Shown one piece after another: positions 16,401-23,836 of a DNA stretch of 25,693 nucleotides (positions are counted from its first letter, which is position 1; every line of letters starts with the position of its first letter). The DNA is from a virus. The stretch spans positions 1-25,693 of IMG/VR virus record IMGVR_UViG_3300009436_000102; one strand, 5' to 3'. The notes below the pieces were generated by a model, which worked only from the letters and a program-made list of their open reading frames with translations, searched no databases and had not been told where the DNA came from. Position numbers and translations under genes: made by a program.

Positions 16401-17628
16401 TTGATTCTATAATTACACTTGCACCAGCACCAGAATCTATTTGCTCAACATTTAAAAGTGTTAGCTGACCATCCATCATATCAGCAAATTCAGGCAATGG
16501 ACTTCCTGCAACTCTTTCCATGCCAGTATCAGCAAGTGCAAAATTACCACTATTATTTTTTCCTTTCCAAACAGCACTATGAGGTAATGCTGCCAGACAA
16601 ACAGTATAAACACCAGGAGTTACAATTTCAAAACCATTAGTTAATCCAGAAGTTATAGCTGAATTTTCAGGAGTTCCTTCAAAAAGTTGAATTTTAGCAT
16701 TTACTATTGAAGCTACAGTAATTTTAATTTCCCATGATTGCAATCCAGTATTTATACCTGGCTGATTATCATCCCAATTAGTTCCAACTATAGCTTCTCT
16801 AAAATCTGATCCTCTTAATCCAAGATAACCTTCATTTACAAAACATTCATTTATTTCTAAGTTTTGTTGTGAACCACTAAACATTTTACCTCTATAAGAC
16901 ATTGCTTTTGACTGACTTTCTGCATTCCAGCTTAATGTGTTTCCACTACTATCCCATTTCCCAGAATGAACATAAGGAGAAACATACCAAGTATAATCTT
17001 CATGATTAAAAGCTTGATTACCTACATGCCATATATTATCTATTTGAGCATAATCATCTAAATGATCTCCACCATTACCTTTTACAATTAACATATCGTT
17101 ACCATAAGAGTCTACTATATCAAAACACATAGTAACTACACTACCTACAGTTCTTTTTATATAAAGACATCTACCTTGAACATTCCAATCTCCTTGTCTA
17201 GCTTGTTGAACACCATTATAAGGCCTATGCAATCCATTACCCCAACTCCAAGGCTCTAGTCTATGAAAATTGGGAGGGCTAAATCCAACAACACCTAAGT
17301 TAAACATAATTAATTTAGCATTACTAGAAGGCTCGTAAGCTATTCCAGCTAAATTAGGCTGTATTTGAGTTTGAGAACATCCAAGAGCAGTATCTCCTAC
17401 TCCCCAATAATAACCTATGTAAGCTCCACTATAACCTTCCTTGTATATATCAGGAAATGCATTAGTAGGATTAAATCCCATATCTCCTGATGAATTTGCA
17501 GGTTCAGTACATCCATGGTAAACATCTATATCATTATACCCTATTATTACATTATTAGAAATATTCTTAGTTCCATCAAGCTCTCCAATCTCTAATACTA
17601 CATTGTAGGGTTCATTACTTTCGGCCAT
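13417..17628 (-). CDS. Large tail/receptor-binding virion protein
   Basis: A 1403-residue protein, rich in Trp, Asn, Gly and Tyr and largely beta. Residues about 440-560 (LNFSVGDISDISKRTAGYSKTFMLPAS...) resemble a domain shared by tail proteins of Bacteroidota phages. Near residues 1265-1340 it has FAIENETNNTALGKGVAIGTG, QTVLGRFN and DDRHTAFSISQDGCVKIGG, a tail-fibre/spike pattern found near the ends of host-recognition proteins. It is therefore probably a baseplate or fibre component. It overlaps the preceding gene by one base (TAATG) and ends 10 bases before the tape measure. Whether it is processed is unknown. Confidence 0.7.
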   Translation of the reverse strand: MAESNEPYNVVLEIGELDGTKNISNNVIIGYNDIDVYHGCTEPANSSGDMGFNPTNAFPDIYKEGYSGAYIGYYWGVGDTALGCSQTQIQPNLAGIAYEPSSNAKLIMFNLGVVGFSPPNFHRLEPWSWGNGLHRPYNGVQQARQGDWNVQGRCLYIKRTVGSVVTMCFDIVDSYGNDMLIVKGNGGDHLDDYAQIDNIWHVGNQAFNHEDYTWYVSPYVHSGKWDSSGNTLSWNAESQSKAMSYRGKMFSGSQQNLEINECFVNEGYLGLRGSDFREAIVGTNWDDNQPGINTGLQSWEIKITVASIVNAKIQLFEGTPENSAITSGLTNGFEIVTPGVYTVCLAALPHSAVWKGKNNSGNFALADTGMERVAGSPLPEFADMMDGQLTLLNVEQIDSGAGASVIIESIELNKKDPDLRREQEPIYGSTLDYDVDNYKWNFLEVFESEGVPLSLNFSVGDISDISKRTAGYSKTFMLPASPHNNSVLTPMLGVNSEKRTIGWQRGRVKANGVHVFEGLMRIEEGNTANGGFYKCHIVEDTIDWTEELGEGKLCDILMLGEDWNGQVSPTTSKNSELVQLSWLFNKPFPTKDETGVEIPAQPWFWGLAQYGEWYHKSINTANKQYTHNAQDFHPVVYTKILVDKIFESIGYTVESRFFNSTTAHLLCQPFGAGESYLISNNIFGSNGDYYAKAKISGSHQADDLLGQSNFKNGGYIPQNGHNRTWYPSIHIHSDLSNCLSGNGGTGSAYGSSNHGYTVPFAGDYKMVLSGDIDVSYGTFGDGGHVRIHFLKNGVVQGDVWWGQLPGLGDHGLHAYADDITMTGCQAGDVLSWRIVAESYMYAYKYWVRGVGMEALVYPLASGGIPSVDVNNNQILSCETKQIDLLKGLTEMFNLQWKADAINRTIHIEPYNDFFGSGETKDWSEKLDVSKWNDKFIVEELAKEIVFRYTRDSGDELIEVIDRWRENVGKGEYQTHIEIQSERFRKKTVELGTKEVAISVRTNQYGVQPNPSQHSNGHYGWGDQSWNNPATKKANPIMPIYWYDDGGSINTAARPERIRFPKMKLRILNHYSLLNGHHNEQPDWWMDSSSTKRSTHKCSPYQWENDAGFAQTKDEYPYMDWVDGWKQGIDTDPYCLSWCNHDDQNGKESLGLFEKYWRVAYEKMNGGSVLRTAYFNLTPIDIATFDFRDLIHLRIDSVSTYWTVNKIIDYQPNKNTLTKVELLEFKQAKDFAREYSGNVEKRKLDLSGAPGKTKNSLKRSGGFAIENETNNTALGKGVAIGTGVVANDNQTVLGRFNNPNTTDIFQVGMGTSDDDRHTAFSISQDGCVKIGGGEIYVEEADGTIHDLIIKKDPYQVAEREINENGDNVIKSVEFTDTDIEKLFSSEQTQEEKDNKNKIQGGSKY

Positions 17629-19115
17629 TATCCTCTAGGTTGTGTTTTTTGACTAGATAAAGTATATTCAAATTGCACAAAATATGTGCTTTCATCTGAT
17701 GAATATAATTCAAAAGTGTTAGGGTTAATTAATATAGGAAATAATTGATTTGCTCCCATAGGATCGTGATTCTCTACATGTTCGTATGGCATTTGCACCC
17801 ATACTCTTGCACTTGTAGCTAATTCAGATAACCAGAGTGCAGTTTTTTTATCAACTGGTTGAGTTACTACAGTATAATTATCTTCTCTTTCTGTGTTTAA
17901 CCAAGTTCTTGTGTGATAACCATTGTGAAAACTACCATTATTACCTCTTTCATATTTAGTTCCACTTAATGTAACACCTTGCTTATGAGTTCCATAAGAA
18001 CTAAACCAATCAAAACCTCCTAATCTGTTTTGAAAAATAAACTTAGTTCTTTCACATTTTCCTTGATTTATATCATGTACTTTATTAAAATCATTGTGGT
18101 CTAAAAAATTTTTAGTTGAATTATCATAATGTATATTTTGCCAATGTGCTAGTACATAGCTAGTATTTTCATAATGACTAGTGCTCCAAAAATTATTAAT
18201 AGAAAAAAAACCAGATCCAGCCATCATACAGATTGCTACTCTTTTACAAATTAATTCACCACTAGCGTTTACTATTTTATTGTAAGGAGCTCCAGAGGAA
18301 AATGCTAAAAACATATCAAGTGATTTTGGATGTACTGGTAATCTAAACTTTTCTTCAACTTTGGGAGTAACATCTATAAAGTCTGCTCCAGTCGCATTAA
18401 TTCCATCATTATATCTAATTATAAGTACATATAATTTAGGACTAGATGTGGTTTTATTAAAATATGTATATAAAGAATCTCCTTGCTGGTCAAACATACT
18501 TATGTGTTGCCCATGTCTATAATCATTATTAAAAGGATTAGGCATCCTAGTTAATGGAAGTGTAGTTTCAGGGGTACTACCTGCAATTAAATTTGCTCCT
18601 AAAGTGTATCTATCTAAATGACCAAAAGTGCTCCAAGATGATGTACTTATGTTTATATCTGTATTTGCTGGAGTTGCTATAAAAGCTGTTGAGCTTATTA
18701 TATCTTCAAGAGCATCATAAGTTTGTCCTTGAGCAGTAGCAGAATATCTTACTGGCCAAATTCTAAGTTGAAATCTATTAGTTTCTAATCTACCCATTGA
18801 AACATAAGTAGCCCATGACCACATAGGACTATTAGCTTGACCAGTATAATGTCTACAGTATTCCATAACATTAAATTCAAACATTCCAGGTTGTGCTGTT
18901 CCATCAAGTGTTTTTGTGTAAGCATTCATCATAACTCCAGTAGAAACCCATTGATCTTTAATTCCATTTTGATAACCAGAATCTATATATAATTCTCCTC
19001 TTAAATGTGCTACATCACCATCAGATATATAAGCAGTCATTAAAATAGGCCTATATGCAGATACAAAGACTCTATTTATATCTTGCATCATCATTAATTT
19101 CATTGCTGTTGCCAT
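17628..19115 (-). CDS. Virion (tail/baseplate-like) protein
   Basis: A 495-residue protein, Asn/Tyr/Trp-rich and predicted mostly beta, without Cys clusters or signal peptide. I take the ATG at 19115 (MATAMKLMMMQDINRVF), 4 bases after the stop of the upstream gene; the frame opens earlier at 19151 only by overlap with that gene. Its size, composition and position between the neck-type gene and the large fibre-like gene suggest a tail or baseplate structural protein. I do not recognise the family. Confidence 0.65.
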   Translation of the reverse strand: MATAMKLMMMQDINRVFVSAYRPILMTAYISDGDVAHLRGELYIDSGYQNGIKDQWVSTGVMMNAYTKTLDGTAQPGMFEFNVMEYCRHYTGQANSPMWSWATYVSMGRLETNRFQLRIWPVRYSATAQGQTYDALEDIISSTAFIATPANTDINISTSSWSTFGHLDRYTLGANLIAGSTPETTLPLTRMPNPFNNDYRHGQHISMFDQQGDSLYTYFNKTTSSPKLYVLIIRYNDGINATGADFIDVTPKVEEKFRLPVHPKSLDMFLAFSSGAPYNKIVNASGELICKRVAICMMAGSGFFSINNFWSTSHYENTSYVLAHWQNIHYDNSTKNFLDHNDFNKVHDINQGKCERTKFIFQNRLGGFDWFSSYGTHKQGVTLSGTKYERGNNGSFHNGYHTRTWLNTEREDNYTVVTQPVDKKTALWLSELATSARVWVQMPYEHVENHDPMGANQLFPILINPNTFELYSSDESTYFVQFEYTLSSQKTQPRG

Positions 19116-19119
19116 ATTT

Positions 19120-19659
19120 TTATATTGTTCTATGTAAAGCTCTATGAGCATCTATATTAACAGCCATCATAACTTGTGATCTCATATACTCTACTAATTC
19201 ATTATCTAATTGTCTTACTATCTCTTGCACCCAACCTAAATTCATAGGAGCTTTGTTTTTCTGCTTCTGAGTTGCTGCAATACGAAAAGCAGCTTTTAAT
19301 CCTTTTTTATAATCTCCTTTATAAAACTTTTTAGCAGCCCAGGCAGCTAATCCTCTTATATATGCACTTCCTGGCTTTCCTCCTTCTCCTGAACCTTTAG
19401 AAAAAGGAACATCATTAATTCCTCTGTCTAAAAATAAACCATATTTATGTTCTGTAGTTACAACTACAGTTATTCTATTACCACCAGCATTTGTAACCTC
19501 TGATTTAAGACTTTTTGATAAATCTCCAGAAGTTGTCATCCTTTTTGTACTAGGATCACCACCTTTAGTTCTGATAATATTTAACTGCTTTCTTATTCTT
19601 TTTTCAGCAATTTTACCAGCTCCTTTTACTAAATTATCTATACTGCTTAATCTACTCAC
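19120..19659 (-). CDS. HK97-gp10-like head-tail/neck protein
   Basis: A 179-residue basic protein. The pattern S(G)DLSKSLKSEVTNAGGNRITVVVTTEHKYGLFLDRGI (residues about 43-82) matches the HK97 gp10-like tail-completion fold: short helix, beta strands, then YG.FLDRG. The end is helical. It starts with GTG at 19659, two bases after the previous stop; no ATG lies nearby (the next Met is residue 41), so GTG is the likely start. It presumably helps join head and tail. Confidence 0.7.
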   Translation of the reverse strand: MSRLSSIDNLVKGAGKIAEKRIRKQLNIIRTKGGDPSTKRMTTSGDLSKSLKSEVTNAGGNRITVVVTTEHKYGLFLDRGINDVPFSKGSGEGGKPGSAYIRGLAAWAAKKFYKGDYKKGLKAAFRIAATQKQKNKAPMNLGWVQEIVRQLDNELVEYMRSQVMMAVNIDAHRALHRTI

Positions 19660-19661
19660 TC

Positions 19662-20369
19662 TTAGTCTATGTCTAATTCTGGGTTACTTGTTTGATCATC
19701 AGGGAAAGCTGGAGGGAATACACTACCATCATTCTCTACACATGGCTGTTCTCCTTCTCCATAACAACAAGTTCCATCATCAACCCCAGCATTAGGATCA
19801 TAGTTAATTGCTAATGGATCAGTACATCCACAAGCACCAAAATACTCTGCACAAGGGCTATCACATCCTTCCCCACCACCACCATTACTACAAGGATCTA
19901 CAGTTACAGCAATATTTGCTATAGCATCAAACTTAACTTTTAAAGTTATTAAATTATCATTGTAAGTTCCTTTATCTCTATATATTTGAATTTTATGTTT
20001 TGGTATATGAGCTTTACACCCACCACCACCACTAATACCAAGTGCAAGGCAAGACAACATATTCCATAACTTTAATTCAAGAGCAGCCATTGCTGTAACA
20101 GCATAATTGTCAAATTTTTGAATACCCTCTTTGCTACCTCTGTTTAATGGTCTAGCTAATACTAATTCAAAAGTATAAACTTCTTTAATACCTTCTGCAA
20201 TATAAGATGAAGGGTAATCAATATTAAGCAAATCATAACAAATATTATGATCAAAATTTATATGGTCTGGCTTTCCAAATTTAACAGTACAAAAACCAGC
20301 AGCTTTTGCACAAGTCTGAAAGTCTGTCATTAATGATGTTAAATCGTAGGTAGTATTATAGGTACTCAT
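19662..20369 (-). CDS. Tail-terminator-like protein with C-terminal GCTDP module
   Basis: A 235-residue protein. Residues 1-155 are a mixed alpha/beta domain (YDLTSLMTDFQTCAKAAGF, YTFELVLARPL, KVKFDAIANI) of the size and layout of tail-terminator proteins; that assignment is tentative. Residues about 160-210 are Cys/Gly-rich and contain GCTDPLAINYDPN and then DDGTC (181-201). This is the short module repeated in secreted surface proteins of marine Bacteroidota. The rest is acidic and Pro-rich. The module may be displayed on the virion surface, possibly to bind the host envelope; this is inference. The gene is 3 bases after the frameshift extension and 2 before the gp10-like gene. Confidence 0.7.
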   Translation of the reverse strand: MSTYNTTYDLTSLMTDFQTCAKAAGFCTVKFGKPDHINFDHNICYDLLNIDYPSSYIAEGIKEVYTFELVLARPLNRGSKEGIQKFDNYAVTAMAALELKLWNMLSCLALGISGGGGCKAHIPKHKIQIYRDKGTYNDNLITLKVKFDAIANIAVTVDPCSNGGGGEGCDSPCAEYFGACGCTDPLAINYDPNAGVDDGTCCYGEGEQPCVENDGSVFPPAFPDDQTSNPELDID

Positions 20370-20372
20370 ATT

Positions 20373-20651
20373 TTATTTATTATGTAATTCATTTAAACTT
20401 TTTTCATACTGATTACAAGCAGATTTCCAAGATAAATATGTCAATATATCAAAAAGATTAGCTAACTGAACACTTACAAGGGGAGTTTCACCTGGCAAGG
20501 TAAATATTCCATCTTGAGCAATGTTATACAAGGAATTTAACCAACCATAACCATCTATTGTTGATTTTGCAGCTATCCTTGCTTTTGCATCTCCTCCACC
20601 TCCTGAAAGGTTAGGGAACTGATCACTAATCTTTGTTCTAACTTGTTCAAA
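20373..20651 (-). CDS. -1 frameshift extension of the tail assembly chaperone (GT part)
   Basis: The frame continues from the T9 run to a stop at 20373, giving about 92 residues (FEQVRTKISDQFPNLSGGGG, then hydrophobic and helical, ending NELHNK). It contains no Met and no plausible ATG, and the only early initiation codon is a TTG at 20669 inside the upstream gene. It is therefore best read as the product of -1 slippage from the upstream gene. The predicted fusion is 191 + 92 = about 283 residues. This is how lambda G-GT and many siphovirus chaperones are made. Confidence 0.75.
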   Translation of the reverse strand, partial: FEQVRTKISDQFPNLSGGGGDAKARIAAKSTIDGYGWLNSLYNIAQDGIFTLPGETPLVSVQLANLFDILTYLSWKSACNQYEKSLNELHNK

Positions 20652-21223
20652 AAAAAAGCGACATCCCAAATGGTTGCCATATCTAATTTTTTAAACATTT
20701 CTGCTCGTTTATCTATTATTCCATCATCTAGCTTTTCACTTTCTCCTTCTTTTTTACAAAGTATAGCAATTTGTCTTGGCAATATATCTAAATTACCTTT
20801 ATCTAACATATTACTATGTAATTCTAATTGTTCGGCTTCTATATATCTACCAAAAGATGATTTTTGCATAAACTCTACTGGTAAATAAAATTTTTCTTCT
20901 TTTAATACAAATGATTCTATATGTATAGGAACATAAGACTCATTTAAGAATGTAAGATGATTCATTAAATTAGCAGCTACATCTATATCTAGCATACTTA
21001 CTTGCTCTTCTGTTAGCTTAGACCAATAACAAAGTATTTGAGTGTTATCCTTTAAATCTAAAAGAGCATTTTCCCATTCTTTTGTAACATCATTTTTATT
21101 AGCAGCTTCTCTATTAACAAAGTTTTGTATCAGTTTAGTAAACCCTACAAAATCGCCAAAACTAACCTCCATCCAATTATCTGGAAGTTCTATAATATTA
21201 TCATTTAGATTAAATTCAGTCAT
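20573..21223 (-). CDS. Tail assembly chaperone (G-like), zero-frame product
   Basis: A 216-residue acidic protein, predicted mostly helical (LPRQIAILCKKEGESEKLD, then RAEMFKKLDMATIWDVAFFL). The shape and the frameshift site fit a G-like tail assembly chaperone, which binds the tape measure and recruits tail-tube subunits. At codon 188-192 it reads GCT TTT TTT TTG AAC. The frameshifted form would replace its last 25 residues with a 92-residue extension. It starts in the stop of the upstream gene (TAATG). In most siphoviruses G-GT lies next to the tape measure; here four virion genes separate them. Confidence 0.75.
   Translation of the reverse strand: MTEFNLNDNIIELPDNWMEVSFGDFVGFTKLIQNFVNREAANKNDVTKEWENALLDLKDNTQILCYWSKLTEEQVSMLDIDVAANLMNHLTFLNESYVPIHIESFVLKEEKFYLPVEFMQKSSFGRYIEAEQLELHSNMLDKGNLDILPRQIAILCKKEGESEKLDDGIIDKRAEMFKKLDMATIWDVAFFLNKLEQRLVISSLTFQEVEEMQKQG
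20648..20657 (-). promoter_or_regulatory. Programmed -1 ribosomal frameshift site (T TTT TTT / T TTT TTG)
   Basis: On the minus strand the run of nine T's (20657-20649) followed by G is read in the zero frame as GCT TTT TTT TTG. Both T_TTT_TTT and T_TTT_TTG obey the X_XXY_YYZ rule for -1 slippage. The -1 frame has no own start and stays open for about 92 codons. A weak GTTAG/CTAAC pairing lies downstream; I see no strong pseudoknot. Transcriptional slippage on the T9 run is an alternative route to the same product. Confidence 0.8.
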
Positions 21224-21621
21224 TAGTTTAGGTTTATTTTTCCATCTACATAAGTTAAAGGATCTATAACTAAAGCTAGATCAAGCTCTAGTATAAAATT
21301 TTCAATCAAAGATATAACTTTTTTCTTATAAATCATTATATTACCTTCGTTTTCAAGAGCTGCAAAATAACCATTAGTAGCCCAATAAACATTATTTGCT
21401 AATGAATGATACCAATTTTTAATCTCTACTTCTCCTGCAACACAAGAAGCTCCTAGTTTATTGTGATAAATAACACATTCTGCAATAACTTCTTCAAAAC
21501 TAAAAACATCTTCATCATAATAAGTGGCATCATCTATAATATCTTGTAGATCTTTTAAAAAAGTACAAACTAACCTAGAATGTAACTTGTTTAAGCAATA
21601 AATCTCAACATATTTATCCAT
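21223..21621 (-). CDS. Hypothetical protein upstream of the tail chaperone
   Basis: A 132-residue protein (MDKYVEIYCLNKL...), acidic and helical, with no motif I recognise. The frame also opens at TTG 21636, but that lies in the promoter core; the ATG at 21621 is the real start by analogy with the protease gene. It overlaps the chaperone gene by one base (TAATG) and is directly behind its own late-type promoter. Its position suggests a head-tail connector or tail assembly protein. Confidence 0.65.
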   Translation of the reverse strand: MDKYVEIYCLNKLHSRLVCTFLKDLQDIIDDATYYDEDVFSFEEVIAECVIYHNKLGASCVAGEVEIKNWYHSLANNVYWATNGYFAALENEGNIMIYKKKVISLIENFILELDLALVIDPLTYVDGKINLN

Positions 21622-21623
21622 TA

Positions 21624-21658
21624 TACAATATAACAAAAAGTATCTGGAACTTTATGGA
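21624..21658 (-). promoter_or_regulatory. Late-type promoter between terminase and tail genes
   Basis: Minus strand: TCCATAA (21658-21652), 17 bases, GTTATATTGTA (21634-21624), then the ATG at 21621 two bases further on. Same boxes and spacing as at 1066-1100 and 24446-24480. It separates the terminase genes from the tail genes and would give an almost leaderless transcript. Confidence 0.65.
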
Positions 21659-21673
21659 ACAAAAAATCACTTT

Positions 21674-22993
21674 TTACCTCCAGCCTAATATTCTGTTACC
21701 TCCTTTAAATAAATATCTCATTCTCATCATAAGAGCATCTGCAAAATCTGGAGAATGCCCTAAAACAGCTTTCATTTCTTTTTTTGATAGAATTGCCAAT
21801 TTACTATCATTATCTATGTTTTTTCTTCTAATAACCTCAAATTCTTCAATAATCTTGTTTCTAAGGTCAGTATCATTGCATTTTACCCAGATATTACCTA
21901 CATTTATCTGTTCTGCAAGTTTATAATAGCATTGTGTCTTTAAATTCTGATAACTCTCTTTACTTAAAGGTTTGGCATTATTTACAAAAGGTTGCACTCC
22001 TTTCATGTAATGAGAGAGATATTGGCCTACTCCATCACTATCTATTATGATGTTTTTTTGTGGTATTTTGTGTATTTCTGCTAGGTTTCTTATCAGTTTC
22101 TCCACATTATCGGCAGATGTCTTGTCTTTTGTAACTATTTCTTTAACAACCATGCCATACCAGACACAAATCACTAATTTATCACTTCCAAGTAGAGCAA
22201 TATCACATGAAAGATACCTTTCTCCTTCATCTTCAGATACAGATGAGTTAGTAAACATGTTTAATACTGATTCATAGTCAAAAAGTCTATCTTCTCCAGA
22301 ATCATACTCCCAGTTACCATGTAATAGTCTTTCTCTTGATACTGGATCAAGTTTCTTTAATTGTTCTTCATAAAATTCTGAAATATGAGGGTTGTCTGAT
22401 AATTTAGCCTTAACAAACTTCTTATGAGTAGCTAAAGTACCATCTCTATCTTGTTTATAGAAGTCATACACCCAATTTTTCGCAGGATTACAACTCATAA
22501 GCACTTTTGGTCGTAATTTATAGTCAGAAAGCATAAAACGAATCCTGGAAGCTACAACATTCTTTGCCTTTTCTGTACATTGGTTCACCTCATCTATAAA
22601 AGCACCTGAAATTTCTAGTGAACCAAGTGAATCAAAGTTTGGATCAGCAGGGTATTGATAAAGGTCTTTTAAAAGTATTGTACTGCCATTTGTAAACTCA
22701 ATAACATTACTTTGGGCATTAAATTTGTAAGTTTCTCCTTTTTTAACTCCCCAATCACTACAAACCATGAAAAAAGAGTTTAAAGTTGTTTCTTTTAGTG
22801 TTTTCAATACAGCTCTACCCATTAACCAGCGAGTTCCAGGATAACGAAGGCAAGAATACAATAACCAAGCTGCTCCAAAATAACTTTTACCTCCTCCAGC
22901 ACTTCCTCCAAAAAGAACTTCACTTGTTTCTTGATCGTGAAGATAATTCCAAGCTTTATCTTGTTTTGGGGTGGGATTAAAATCTATTTCCAA
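21674..22993 (-). CDS. Terminase large subunit (ATPase-nuclease)
   Basis: A 439-residue protein with both terminase domains. ATPase: Walker A GGSAGGGKS (29-37), Walker B with D134 E135 (GAFIDEV), and coupling motif SCNP (167-170). Nuclease (RNase H-like): D264 in SCDIA, D318 and D320 in IIDSDG, D416 and D419 in SPDFADA. It packages DNA into the prohead and cuts it. The start is TTG at 22993, because no ATG lies in frame before Walker A; the start overlaps the end of the small membrane protein gene by 10 bases, which supports coupling. Confidence 0.95.
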   Translation of the reverse strand: MEIDFNPTPKQDKAWNYLHDQETSEVLFGGSAGGGKSYFGAAWLLYSCLRYPGTRWLMGRAVLKTLKETTLNSFFMVCSDWGVKKGETYKFNAQSNVIEFTNGSTILLKDLYQYPADPNFDSLGSLEISGAFIDEVNQCTEKAKNVVASRIRFMLSDYKLRPKVLMSCNPAKNWVYDFYKQDRDGTLATHKKFVKAKLSDNPHISEFYEEQLKKLDPVSRERLLHGNWEYDSGEDRLFDYESVLNMFTNSSVSEDEGERYLSCDIALLGSDKLVICVWYGMVVKEIVTKDKTSADNVEKLIRNLAEIHKIPQKNIIIDSDGVGQYLSHYMKGVQPFVNNAKPLSKESYQNLKTQCYYKLAEQINVGNIWVKCNDTDLRNKIIEEFEVIRRKNIDNDSKLAILSKKEMKAVLGHSPDFADALMMRMRYLFKGGNRILGWR

Positions 22994-23157
22994 ATTTTAC
23001 GAAATAATTTGTATGATGGTTGCATTATAAGTTTAACCAGTATAAAATATGTCATTCCAACTGGAAATACAGCACAAAAAGCTATAATGCCAAAAAAATA
23101 CTCTAAAAACCCAGCATTATCCATTACCTTGTCAATTCCTTTATTAAATTCTTTCAT
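22984..23157 (-). CDS. Small membrane protein between the terminase genes
   Basis: A 57-residue protein, MKEFNKGIDKVMDNAG followed by a long hydrophobic segment (about residues 17-45: FLEYFFGIIAFCAVFPVGM, YFILVKLIM) and a basic tail KLFRKIWK. The segment is long enough for one strongly hydrophobic helix or a short hairpin of two. Size, membrane segment and basic end fit a holin, but the position between terminase genes is unusual for one. Its stop overlaps the terminase large subunit start. Confidence 0.6.
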   Translation of the reverse strand: MKEFNKGIDKVMDNAGFLEYFFGIIAFCAVFPVGMTYFILVKLIMQPSYKLFRKIWK

Positions 23158-23167
23158 TGTTTTTTAT

Positions 23168-23758
23168 TTATAGGTTAAATATTTGATTTTGCTCAAGACT
23201 TGGAACATCAGAAGGTAAATTAGCAGGAAGCCAAGTTGTTTTAATATAATTCTGTATCGTACTGTTTGCTCCTTGACCATTATTAACAACATACTTTAAA
23301 TCTGGAAATTGCTTACTTTTATTAACCATTACTTTAAATTGCTCTAATGTTATTGTTCCAGATGGAGTAGATGGAGTTGCAGGATCATTTTCAAGAAAAG
23401 CAGCATGAGCAACTATAGTATCATAGAAACTTTCTGATTCTTCTGGCATTACAACATAGGAAGATAAGTTTTTTATTTCCCCAAGAGTTAATCCAGGATG
23501 CAGTACATCTTCTTCTGTTCCAAAAAAAGTTATTGTTATAGCATAGACAGTTCCTTCTACAAACTCTGTTTTGCTCCCACCAACTGATTTTATAATATCT
23601 TCTCTTTGTGTTTCTGCCTTAATATATTTACCTTCAGATGTATGTTTCTTTAAAGACTTAACAAGTGATTTACTTGTAGTTCCTCTGTCTAATGTTGTTC
23701 TTACATGTGCAGATTTACCAGCATTCTTAACTTTTCTAGCTTTAATTATGTATGTCAT
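23168..23758 (-). CDS. Hypothetical protein between terminase subunits
   Basis: A 196-residue protein. The N-terminal 40 residues are basic (KARKVKNAGKSAHVRTTLDRG), the middle mixed alpha/beta, and a Pro/Ser/Thr linker near residue 130 (NDPATPSTPSG) separates a small C-terminal part. I do not recognise the family. The terminase region often holds packaging or head proteins, so a virion role is possible. It is separated from the upstream terminase small subunit gene by 154 bases of structured non-coding DNA. Confidence 0.6.
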   Translation of the reverse strand: MTYIIKARKVKNAGKSAHVRTTLDRGTTSKSLVKSLKKHTSEGKYIKAETQREDIIKSVGGSKTEFVEGTVYAITITFFGTEEDVLHPGLTLGEIKNLSSYVVMPEESESFYDTIVAHAAFLENDPATPSTPSGTITLEQFKVMVNKSKQFPDLKYVVNNGQGANSTIQNYIKTTWLPANLPSDVPSLEQNQIFNL

Positions 23759-23774
23759 TTTTATTCTTTTTTAT

Positions 23775-23806
23775 TCCAAACTATGTTAATTATTTTCATT
23801 ATATTA
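23775..23806 (+). promoter_or_regulatory. Possible antisense promoter, plus strand
   Basis: Plus-strand TCCAAAC (23775-23781), 16 bases, ATTATATT (23798-23805). The box and most of the core match the late-type promoters of the minus strand, but the core ends AGC instead of GTA and the spacing is one base shorter. It would fire rightward through the structured element at 23837-23913, against the terminase small subunit gene. Confidence 0.25.
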
Positions 23807-23836
23807 GCACTCTAAAGTTTAGTTAATTACTTTAAA

